Positions 1 to 10,123 of a stretch of DNA of 64,000 bases are shown piece by piece. Both the position numbers and the translations under genes were made by a program. The stretch is taken from NCBI RefSeq assembly GCF_004379255.2, contig NC_056042.1:15423901-15487900 (forward strand). The letters run 5' to 3'. Below the pieces are notes generated by a model. That model searched no databases. It was not told where the DNA came from and saw only the letters and a list, made by a program, of their open reading frames with translations. Every line of letters starts with the position of its first letter. The stretch's first letter is position 1. This DNA is from Salvia splendens (lineage: Eukaryota; Streptophyta; Magnoliopsida; Lamiales; Lamiaceae).

Positions 1-1498
1 GCAAATTTGAGCTTAAGTGTGCAGATATTTGCTGGGTCAAGTAGAAGCTGCAAATTGACCGAGCAGATGCAAAATGAGCAGAAAAGGAGTAAAAAGTGTC
101 AAACATCCGCTAGGTCAAGGAGAATTATCAGGAGAGCAGGTGTGTGAAAAATCTGCCGGACCGAGGAACGCACACAAATTACCCGGGGCGAGGAAAATGG
201 AGCAGAGCAGATTTAAAAGATCCTTTTTTAAGGGTACAAACGTCAAATCATGAAGAGCATACCCTAGGGATTCGAGCTTGAAGCCTCCCTATATAAAGGG
301 ACCAACATGAATGAAGAAAGGGAGCGCTTAACGCTATGGTAGTTTAGGTAGGGAGCTTTCGGCAGCGTTTAACGCTACCGTTCTCGTAGTTTAGGTAGGA
401 AACTCTCATAGGCGCTTAACGCCACTGCTCTCTTAGCTTAGTTTAGTTTGGTTGCTGATTTCTTAGTTTAGTTCAATGGTTTCGACGGTGGAATTGACGA
501 CTCCGGTGTTGGAATCCTTGCTTTATTTGCCGCTTTTGAGAGGATGTAGTTAGATCTCGAGTTCCATTGGAGGAATTGACGACTCCGCCTTTGGATCTCG
601 ACCTATTTCGGGTTTAATGGAGTTTTGGTGTTTATTTTCATGTTGATGATGCTATTTACTCATGTTCTTGGATGCTTTTCGTAATTGGTAGCTTAGATGT
701 TTAGATCCATGATGTTTACATGATTTCCAGTAGTTTAGAGGTTGAGATCTAGTTATTCACGTGCTCTATTTCTCAGATTTGTTAGTTTAAGTGATGCATG
801 CAAGGTTGATTTGTGTTTATTCTGTTTTCTGCTTGACCCAGGAGAGTAGATCTGGCAGTTCTAGCTTGAATTTCATGTTTAATTTTAGATCCGAGATTGC
901 TCTATTTTCATGGTGTTCAATGCTCTGTTTTCACTCTGTTTTAGCTTAGTTTCATGAAGAAGATGAAGTTTGCTGGTAGTTAGAATCAGATCTACTTTAG
1001 TTTGTTAGTTGCAGCCTTCTTGTCAGTAGCTATTTAGGGAAATCTGTTCTGCTGCTTTTCTTACGATCTGTTGTCTGGCTGTTTTAGGAAACTTATTTGC
1101 TTGACCCAGGAAACTTGTTTGCTTGACCCAGGAAACTTGTTTGCTTGACCCAGGAAATTCGGTGAATGATCCAAAGTTAAATTCAGTTTCGAATCATGCA
1201 TGCATTTATATTTCAAGCAATTTCCATTCTCTGGACCCAGTAGATAGAATAGATTAGATTTAATTTCCTAGGTCTAGAGTTAGTTTAAAATTCTCAACCC
1301 TTTTGTTGCGTGGCAGCAGCCGATCCTTTTTCCGTTTGTGTCGTGGAAACAATCTCGAGTAGGTCCCTAGTCTCAGTGGTTCGACCCCGCTCTTGCCGCT
1401 TATACTTCGTAATATTTGTTGCATTAGTGGGAAAATTATAAATCTTGTTGAAAGGAGGAACACGTGCACACGACACACGTGCAAAAATCCTCTCTTCA
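1..1498 (+). mobile_element. Athila/Tat-type gypsy LTR, 5' end cut by window edge
   Basis: This stretch matches the second LTR at 27203-28565 over most of its length. Shared blocks include the 'gcttaacgct' segments near 320-420, the 'tttactcatg' block near 655 and the terminal segment ending 'ctcttca' at 1498. The partner LTR is followed by a tRNA-Asp type primer-binding site, but this copy is not, so it is a 3' LTR or a solo LTR. The window starts only a few tens of bases inside the LTR start, judged from the partner. There is no coding capacity. The Athila/Tat assignment rests on the partner's primer-binding site. Confidence 0.65.
1086..1151 (+). repeat. 22-bp tandem repeat, three copies, inside LTR
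   Basis: Three head-to-tail copies of a 22-bp unit with the core 'tttgcttgacccagg' are visible. A single further core occurs near 834-844. The unit is not present as an array in the partner LTR at 27203-28565, so it is a local expansion. Confidence 0.9.
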
Positions 1499-3590
1499 TG
1501 AACGATGTGAGTTTATGTGAAAACATGATTATGATAAACTTTTAAGCATTATTGTGTGTTATAAGCATGAAAAAAAAATTGGTGTTTGGATGATTGAGGA
1601 AGAAACCCTATTTTCGAAATTCTTAAGCCTGAAATCTGTGATGTCGGACAGTGGATGCTTTTGACCAACCAAACGATCGAATTATGACACGAAATATTAA
1701 CTGAGTTAAATTCAAGGTGTTTTCTGTGTTGTGTGTGAATTTCAGCCCTTGTTGATGAAAGATGAATTTGTAATGAATTTTTGAAGTCGATTGTGCAATT
1801 CTGCCAGAAACTTGTCTTCTCGCCCAGAAAGTTTCGTTTTCTATTTGACCGACTAAATGGCCTCCTTTTGATGTAAATTTTGAACTAGACGAAATTTGAT
1901 GTGTCTTCTGAGTTGTGTGAAAATTTCAGCCTCATTGGACATCGGATGAATATTTGGTGTATTTTTCAAATGAACTGCGCAGTTCTGCCAAAATTTTATG
2001 TTCCGACCAGAGAGTTGCATTAATGTTTTGACTGACCAAATGACATGATTTGAGTGAAAATTTTTAAATGGATGAACTTGAAGGTGTCTACTGTGTTGTG
2101 ACCAAAGTTTAGCTTCATATGAGGTTGGATAGATGTTTGGGTGATTTTACAAACCAACCGTGCAGTTCTGCCAGATTTGTTGTTATGGGGAAATATTACT
2201 TGTTGCCAAGTTTTAATGATTTATATGATGCATGTATGATTTGGGAAGGTATCCTATGACGTGATTATGTGCGACACGTTGAGAAATATTATGGCATGTT
2301 TTTCTTATGTTGATAATGTTGGGATGGGTAAATTTAAGAGAATGATAAGAGGAACGATAGGACATGCATGATAATGTGAATTAATGGAAGGCTGATTTGT
2401 ATTGTGGTTTGGAAAGGGTGATTGTGGATACGTGAGCTCGAGGAACAAGAGTTTCCATAAGTTGGTTTTTGTGTTGTTTAAACGATCGAGGTGGGCTTTC
2501 TTTTCAAACCTTTTTATTTTCTGAAAATACGTTGTGGTGTTATAAGGGTGGTTTAACTTGTTATGTCATGCCTTGTTATTTTGTTTGTGAGATTGTTGCC
2601 TGATGCCTAGTTCTTCTGAGCTTGCTCCGTTAGGCTATATGGTTGTGTTGTGAAACGAATTCGGGTCTAAGTAGGGCCGTAAACCCTATCAGGTTGTGTA
2701 CACTGGTGGGATCGTGAGCCGTCCTTGCTAGTCGGCCGGTCTCATGGGCGAATAGTGTGGCCACACTTTCGTCGCACTGTGATATGATGATTGTGATTGA
2801 TGGATTGATGTGAAAAGTGGGGAGATAAATTGTCTGGCCAGACTTGAAATATTTTTTGTTCTCGTGATATTTCTTACTACATATAAAACTCGAGATCACT
2901 GGTATGGATGACATAACTATGTTAAAATGTTTTCGGCATGAGCCCATTGAGTACAACAAGTACTCAGCGCTGCATATTCTTTTTCTTTATGTGCAGGTTG
3001 AGCGGGATGTTGCGGAGGATGTTGAGTTAGCCTAAGAACTTAGGATGCGTTGTGTCTTCATACATAGGCGTTATCCTCGACTATCTTTAAACCTTATTTC
3101 CGCTGCTATATTTTGAACTATGTCTCAAAACTTTAATCTTTTTCGTACTGTGTTGAGCATGTATGGTTGTGTTGTTTTTTAAACGAGTATTTGCAATGTT
3201 ACTTTAAAATGGTGTTTACGTGATTTAAACTAAATGGTTCTTTAGAAGTTAATTGGGTTTTTAATATTTATTTTCTCCGCTGCTTCTTTCTAAAAAAGAA
3301 AAAAAATATTTATCATAAGTTGTTTCTAATTATAACCTTAGACTTTTTAACCTAAAATATTTTTTCTTCCTTTAAGCTAATTGAGTTTTCGTAAACTGTT
3401 ATCCTTGTAAGTTGTCGTTTTTGTCGTCCCTTGGTCACGATCGACGCATTTGTAGTACCCCTAGTATGGGCAGTCGTGACACCCGGCGATGGCCGAGAGC
3501 GACGCGCCATGAGCGCGACGTTGGCTGTAGCAGTGGGAACATCGATCATCGTTCGTGCAAACCTCGTACGATGAGATATCGATGATGGAT
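1499..3590 (+). mobile_element. Degenerate LTR-like sequence, Del/Tekay style
   Basis: There is no open reading frame of note. Between about 1620 and 2175 a unit of roughly 185 bp is repeated three times in diverged form, each copy ending near 'ttctgcca' (about 1800, 1983, 2165). Around 2940-3010 lies a block with 'gagta...agtactcagc' and then a long T-rich stretch ending 'gggcagtcgtgac' near 3480. This layout resembles the LTRs of plant Del/Tekay chromoviruses. That assignment is from memory of the family and not from an alignment. From 3480 a GC-richer 80-bp piece follows whose origin I cannot name. Confidence 0.35.
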
Positions 3591-4172
3591 TATTTTAATG
3601 ATTATTTAATTCCTTAATTAAAAGATATCATCAAAGTATTATTATTTAATGGAAATAAAATATTTTGGGAAGATTTCCCTAGATTTTAGGAATATTTAAA
3701 TTATTGACTATATCTATGGAAATAAATAATATTATTTTGATTCCTAGATGATATGGACAAGAATAATTTAATAGTTTCCTAATTATTATATATCTAGAAT
3801 CCTAATAAGGATGGATATGTAGGAATACATTAATTAATATAATTTCTCTTACTAATCTTGAATATGGAAATAATTTGAATTTAATTTTTCATGTCTAATT
3901 ATGATTTAAATAATTCGTTTATTTTAGAAATATCTTATAGTAGACGTGATTAAGAATTAAATTTTAGAATAATTAATTTCCTAAAGTAAGATACTAAAAG
4001 ATAATAAAAGATTTAATTATCCAGTCTATTAAATGCCAACAGAATTTAATTAAGCCTTTTTCTCCCTTAAGGCTAAGGATAACTGGTGAAAAAAAAACCA
4101 TAACCAAAATATCTAAGCTATAATTACGAACTTAATGTTTGTATATAGTTTCCATCGATTAGTCTGCAATTT
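3591..4172. other. AT-rich gap without genes
   Basis: Strongly AT-rich sequence with many 'taattaa' and 'tattat' runs and no supported coding region. It could be part of the copia 5' LTR or older LTR debris. I see no clear boundary. Confidence 0.4.
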
Positions 4173-4345
4173 GTGAAGCTAATTTCCAATATTATCGCCA
4201 CCCATTATGTTGGGACAATAATCCTAGGAAATAGTAAGTTCATGAGGACGGACTTCTCAAACATAAATATTATGAATAAGTATGTGGTTTCTAATATTAT
4301 CGCCACCCATTATGTGGGGATAATAATCCCAAGAAACTGCAAGAT
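4173..4345 (+). repeat. Two-copy direct repeat in the copia leader
   Basis: A block containing 'aatattatcgccacccatta' occurs at about 4185 and again at about 4291, about 106 bp apart. In both copies it is followed by a related 'gggacaataatcc' type segment. It lies upstream of the copia gag start at 4696 and probably belongs to that element's LTR or untranslated leader. The usual tRNA-iMet primer-binding site was not found. Confidence 0.6.
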
Positions 4346-4695
4346 TCGGGAGTTAACACAAAATTTATGAGATAGCTTGATTTTATTAGCAGCACATGAA
4401 CATTGTTATGGGAGTGTGTTGTAGAAATGAGATTCTGTAATGCTAAATCTGCTGGTCTTGCTTAGCCAACATTAGGCGACCATGCCATTATGTGGTCTCT
4501 GGACTATTCATCGGTGTTGTGCCCAGTAAAATGCTAAAATTTTAATGCGTATTGACCTCTTATGGAGGGTACAAAATTTTAATTTTACAGTTGTAAGATT
4601 TTGAAAAGTTTTATGGTTAATCTACTCAAATTTCTTACATAAGTTTATGACAAATAGTAAATCTTATGTTTTGTAGTGCAAACTAAATCATCAAA

Positions 4696-5604
4696 ATGTC
4701 ATTCAATCCTCTTTCTGCAATTATTAAAGAAAACAAACTCGAGGGCCAAAATTACATAGAATGGAAACAAAATTTGGACATCGTTCTCATAGCTGAAGAG
4801 TACAAGTTTTTGCTCACTACTCCACAGCCTCCAGTGTCGGCGGAAAATGCCACGGTAGGAGTTAGAGATGCGCATAAACGGTGGCATAAGGTGAATGAGA
4901 TTCCTAAGTGCTATATGTTGGCTTTTGTGTCTTCAGTTCTCAAACATCAGCATTCTGCCATGGCGACATCCGTCGAGATTATGCAAAATCTCACAAATCT
5001 TTTTTGTACTCAGAATCGAGCAGCTAAGTCTCAAGCCTTTCGGAGTATCATGACGAAGACAATGAAGGAAGGCACGTCTGTGCGGGACCATGTCCTCAAC
5101 ATGATGAGCCACCTCAACCAAATTGAGGTTATGGGCGGGACGATCGATTCCGAGTCCCAAGTGACTATTATCCTTCAAAGTCTTCCCCCTAGCTTCCAGC
5201 AGTTCAAGCTCAACTTCGAGATGAACAAAAGGAATTACACCTTGGTAGAGTTGTTGACTGAACTTCAGTCGGCGGAGGAACTTATGGTTCAAGCTAAGGT
5301 AGCTATGCTGAGTTTGGCGCATCATTCCTCTGGCTCTTAGCCTGGCGTAGAAAAGAAGAGGGCACCGACCCCGGTTGCGGCTAAGAATACTAAGGGAAAA
5401 AAGAAGAAGGCTAACAAGAAGCCTTCGGGGAAGTGTTTCAAGTGTGGAGAGAAGGGGCATTGGAAGCCAGACTGTCCTAAAAAGGACAAGGCTACAGGTA
5501 TGCACCAAGCTCTAGTGGTCGAGTCATGTTTGGCTTCGACATCTACTCATACTTAGGTTATTGACACTAGAGCTACTGATCATATTTGTTTTGATCCTGA
5601 CTTA
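4696..5604 (+). pseudogene. copia gag and protease start, two in-frame stops
   Basis: The frame opens at the ATG at 4696 and runs through a typical copia gag (UBN2-like, with 'YIEWKQNLDIVL' near residue 20). A TAG follows at 5338-5340. The same frame continues into a lysine-rich linker and a CX2CX4HX4C zinc knuckle (CFKCGEKGHWKPDC, about 5431-5472), then a second TAG at 5554-5556. Next comes the protease active-site region, reading IDTRATDHIC where copia proteases normally read D-S/T-G-A, so the essential glycine is replaced by arginine. The first stop is one C-to-T change from CAG. The gene cannot give a normal polyprotein. Confidence 0.85.
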
Positions 5605-6836
5605 ATGCAGGTGACAAGACGGCTATATGATAGTGAGATCGAGGTCCAGCTGGGCGACGCTACTAAAGTGGCGGCCGTTGCAGTGGGAGGCGTTTATTTT
5701 CGTTTTAGTAGTGATAGATTTTTTATTTTGAAGAATGTTTTGTTGATACCTTCTTTTAGAACAAATTTAATTTCACTTTCTAAATTAGTTTTTGATGGAT
5801 ATTCGATTTCTTTTAATGAGAATTGCGTTGTTAAGAAAGATGGTTCTTATATATGTCATGGTATCATGGAAAACAATCTGTACACAATCACATCTACACA
5901 GTTTAATAATCGCAAATCAGAACTCAATACAACATCGAAAATTTCAAGGAAAAGAAAAGAACCTCCAAGTTCAATGAACGAAACGTACTTATGGCACCTT
6001 AGACTTGGTCATGCCAATGAAAGAAGGATCCATTCTCTTGTGGACCAAGACTTTATAAAAGGTCTAGAGAATGAGCCGTTTTATACGTGCGAATCCTTTT
6101 TGGAAGGCAAGATGACCAAGAGGCCTTTTAAGGCTAAGGGCAATAGGTCCAAGGAAGTACTTGAGCTCGTTCATACCGATGTGTGTGGACCAATGTCAAC
6201 CGAGGCAAGAGGCGGTTTTCGATACTTCATCACCTTTATTGATGACTTCTCAAAAATTGGATACGTCTATTTGATGCGCAACAAGTCTGAATCTTTTGAC
6301 AAGTTCAAAGAGTTTAACGCATATGTGGAGACGTATCATGGAAATAGTATCAAAAGCCTGCGATCTGATAACGGAGGGGAGTACCTCAGTGCCGAGTTTT
6401 TAGACTACTTATCGGTGGCGGGAATTGAATCCCAACTGACCGCACTGGGCACGCCCCAGCAGAACGGCATGGCTGAAAGAAGGAATAGGACCTTGTTGAA
6501 CATGGTCCGGTCGATGATGAGTTATGCACGGCTACCTATTTCGTTTTGGGGACATGCCTTGCTATCTGTGAGTAATATTTTTGACAACTTACCGTCAAAA
6601 TCCGTTTTGGGCGCAAGCCCAATCTAGCACATCTCAAGATTTGGGGTTGCCCGACTCATGTATTGGAAAAGGATCCAACTAAGTTGGGATCAAGGACGGA
6701 GGTATGTGTGTTTATAGGGTACCCTAGAGGATCGAAAGCTTATGAATTCTATAGTCTCCGGGACAAGAAAGTCATTGTGAGTACTCACGCGACATTCTTA
6801 GAGGATGACTTTGTAATGAATCAAACCCAGCAGTGA
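5605..6836 (+). pseudogene. copia integrase, frameshifted
   Basis: This continues the gag frame without interruption to 6627. It includes the pre-integrase H-H-C-C region (WHLRLGHANERR near 5992), where one of the two cysteines is lost (CESFLEGK, normally CESCLEGK). The integrase core follows, with HTDVCGPM, then SDNGGEY, then the glutamate in NGMAERRNRT, so the catalytic triad looks preserved. After about 6610 the frame shifts by +2. The integrase C-terminus then continues (LKIWGCPTHV, later VIVSTHATFLEDDFV) to a TGA at 6834-6836. Between there and the insertion at 6901 the sequence is linker-like. Confidence 0.85.
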
Positions 6837-6896
6837 AGTGGCTATTGACGAGCTAACTTCTGTCACAAGTTCCATTAACCAAGAACCCGTACCTAG

Positions 6897-6901
6897 TGTA
6901 C
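6897..6901 (+). other. Target-site duplication of the Athila element, left copy
   Basis: TGTAC lies directly before the terminal TG of the left LTR. The right copy is TGTAT at 21353-21357. Four of five bases agree and the difference is a C/T transition, in line with ageing of a methylated element. Confidence 0.7.
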
Positions 6902-8389
6902 TGAAAAGGACCAGGGGTGCGTAGGTGTCGTTCAAGCAAGGATATATCCTACTGGTCAGGATAGAGATCCTAACTAAGCCTAGACCCTGGTTTCAAAAAT
7001 TCCTCAACCCACTCCTACTGATCAGTATAGTGGTGATAAGGGTCGAATCCCACAGAGATGGTGCGTTTAAACTACCGCGGTGATATTTGGAAAGGTTGGT
7101 TAGCTACCACGCTTGGGTTGAGTCTCTACCTAGGCAAGAACTTAAAAGTGGTGTTTTACTGGTCAGACGGTATGAAAGACATCTGGAATGTAACTGTGTA
7201 CGTGAAATGGGGAGACATTTTTGTAACAGAAAATATTTAGAAGGTACGGGTTTCTATTTTGGGCTAAACGGAATATTCAGAGGGTAGTGGAAGTTTGGTG
7301 ACTAGGCTGACAGGGCTTAACTTAAAGCGAAGGACAAAAGCAAAAAGCATCTAAAAAGTAAGTGGTCCCCTCCAATTGAAATAGACACCATCTTCTTCAA
7401 CAAACACATCCAAAATTCATATAACAATTCCAGATTCAACACGGAAAACACAGATTATCAACTCGCGAACACAGATCTAAAACTACGAAATCAAATCTGA
7501 AATCAAACACTGGAACTGGACTTCTGCATACTGGTCAACATGGAAGAACGATTCGGAAATTAAAACTAAGCTTTGCATGCAACGATCCACTTCCCAATCA
7601 AACAGTACCAGCTTATACTATCCTAGAGAAACTTGCTACGTAAAACAGAAATGAGAGGTTCAGCACTTAAGACACCAAGAAACTTTAGATCTAAGCTAAC
7701 TAGGCAAGGAAGGAAAAGAAAACAACACAATAAACAAAACGGAAATCAACTTCATAGCATAAACACGTTCGGATCTTCAACAAGTACTTCAAAAGCAGAA
7801 AATATCCAAAAGCAACAAAGATCCAACGTAAGGAAAGCAAGGAAAATTAAACTGTGAAGGCAAATAAAAGTGTTTTTACCACTCCGGGCGATGGAATCTC
7901 TAAGCTACGGTCTTGCTGGCCGGAACGGACGATGACTGGAACTCTGGGAACATCTGGGCCTCAGGTGATCATGGCTGCGGCGAGGCAAGAAGCGGGACAC
8001 GGCTGAAAGACTGGTATTACCTAGAGAACTCTCTACCTAAATATGGTGGTGAATGAGTGAATGTGGATTTTTTTTCTCTCTCCTTCTTGGCTTCCTTTTA
8101 TAGGGAGGCTTACCCTTGATTTTAGGGTAAATCCTCATTGCAAGTTGACTTCTTTGCCCTTAATTGTGGGTAATCCGTCCCAGCTATCCGTCTTCTCCAT
8201 CTCAAGCCATTTCAGCACGAATACTGATCAGTATGAGATCATGCTGGCGCCCTTTTTCACCTGAACATTCCGAAACTTCCCTACTGGCTAGAACACTTAA
8301 CCTGCACACTTTGAGCAACTGTTTTGCAGATATAATCAATTTTGCACATCATACTGACCCGTAACAAAGGCCTAGAATACAACTTATCA
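6902..8389 (-). repeat. Athila element 3' LTR
   Basis: Begins TGAAAAGGACC and ends AACTTATCA on the plus strand, so it is bounded by TG...CA. It aligns along its whole length with 19897-21352. It has about 33 extra bases near 7830-7870 compared with that copy. The short open frames inside it are also found in the other LTR and are not genes. A polypurine tract next to it was not obvious. Confidence 0.93.
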
Positions 8390-10123
8390 AACTGCTCACA
8401 CTTACCACATGCTTGTCCTCAAGCGTGAAGAACAACCAAAAGACATAAGTCGAATTCTAGCCTGGTTACTCCCCTGACTGACTCTACCTAACCTAGACTC
8501 TAAACTATGATGCAAAAGAAACACTTAAACAAGCACACAAAAAAACTGAAAACACAAAGAGCGGGCTATATTTTCAACCATCCCTCCCCTCTGGATCAGG
8601 TGCAATCTGGCCTTAGACAGCCTTGAACTTCTGCCACCCCCCCTCTCTCTCCCAATCAGTATATCTGTTTGTCAAGATCGCCCACACTCTCGGCCCAACT
8701 GTAGGTTCACTCAGTCACTCATACCTCACCAGGAATGTTAGGACTGCATTCTCTCATTATGCTCAACCACAGTTGCTTCGGACTTAGATCTCACGAGCAG
8801 CTACTGAAGGACTTATAGGCTTGTAACGGGGCTTTTGGCTTGTAATGTTTTGGGTGGATGTTCCTAAGGCTCTAAGGTTCAAAATTTCTATTTTATTGAT
8901 GCGGGGGGAACTGTGTGTATCAGGCTTCTGATCAGTTGCTTTTCTTAGTTGGCGCTTCTGGCTTTGGTCTCCAACTGGTCAGTAGCATCTTTGTGGCTTC
9001 GCCACCCTTATTCCTTCATTCATTTTTTTGTGGTCAAATCTTTCTGACCATTTTCTTCATTTTCTCCCTTTTTTCCGTGGCTTCGCCACTCTTATTCCTT
9101 CTTCTTCTTCTTCTTTTTTTCTTGGACTGGGGATGACTCCCTGGTCAATTTTCTTCTAACTTTCTAGTCCAGCTGGTCTCTGCTTTTTCGCACCTCTTCC
9201 TGGCCAGTAAGCTCCATTTGTTTCATTGCCCTTCACACAGTCCCAGGGGCTAGGGGTGTTTATCTGGGTATAAAAGGTTAAGAAAAAAAGTTCTAAAGGT
9301 GGGTTTTTTTTTAGGGGGGTTTCCTACTGCCTTCAGTATTTGCTACCCATGGTCACTCCACCCTAGGCAAATTGTGGCAGCCTCTCTTTCTTTTCAATAT
9401 ATGTGGAAAGTGGTTCCACTTTAAGGCTTATAACTCACATTTTAGAGGGCTTACGTGTTCAGCTCTAAGTATGGGCTTTTCTCTCATACTCACATCATCT
9501 ATCCTGACTAGGAGGTACTAATAGGGATGGTTTCGGTTTTCCAGCATGTCCTATCTCCCTCAATTCCACTCACCGTCAGCTCAAGACGGTTGAGTTTTAA
9601 GCCCAATCAACACACAACATAAAAAACTAGACCTAACAAAACAAAAACACAAACACAAAGACAACACATATATACATACATCCTACTGGCCATTGCGTCC
9701 CCCCTCCTACTTCACAAGTGTCTGCCCTCAGATAAGGCTGTGAAGTGGAAAAGGTAATGGCCAGTAAGGCGGGCACACAGACAACAAAATAGCAACTAGA
9801 AACAACAAACTAAACACCTAAACAAAAACCAACGAACACAAACACGAATAAAAACTCCTCACACTTAGGCCATACAATAGACTAAGTGTGAGTCAACATG
9901 CGTACGAAAAACAAAAACAAGAGAACACAGAAATCATGCTCTAAAGAAACAAACCCTACACTTCTCACACTTAGACTATTAAATAGGCTAAGTGTTATAA
10001 ATGGGGGGTTGCGAACAAACACAGATTATACCACCTAAACAAAAACCAAGACACAAAAAAAATACGGAAAGCTAAAAAAACTGAAAAATTAAAAAGAAAA
10101 CTAACTGGTCGTGGGGGGTGGTC
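8390..10123 (-). other. Non-coding 3' region of the Athila element
   Basis: About 1.7 kb between the extra ORF and the 3' LTR with no supported gene. On the plus strand it has pyrimidine-rich runs near 9000-9130 and A/C-rich runs near 9600-10080. Two hairpins built on 'cacacttag' and its complement lie near 9858-9892 and 9964-9995. Long non-coding stretches here are normal for Athila elements. Confidence 0.6.
9858..9892. repeat. Inverted repeat with 11-bp perfect stem
   Basis: CTCACACTTAG at 9858-9868 and its exact complement CTAAGTGTGAG at 9882-9892 enclose a 13-base loop. A second hairpin with the same arms, slightly imperfect, follows at 9964-9995. Confidence 0.85.

Larger units (their letters stand above)
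4370..6901 (+). mobile_element. Ty1-copia retrotransposon, left half (split by Athila insertion)
   Basis: Left part of a copia element read on the plus strand, with gag, zinc knuckle, protease remnant and integrase in the canonical copia order. It breaks at 6901, where the Athila-type element begins. Its continuation, with reverse transcriptase and RNase H, resumes at 21358 in the same orientation. The last bases before the break are TGTAC and the bases after the Athila element are TGTAT, which fits a 5-bp target duplication with one later transition. Confidence 0.85.

Noticed and set aside
7058..7287. Small proteins encoded at 7058-7287 and 20053-20282
   Set aside because: Both copies are parts of the two LTRs, in the antisense orientation to the element.
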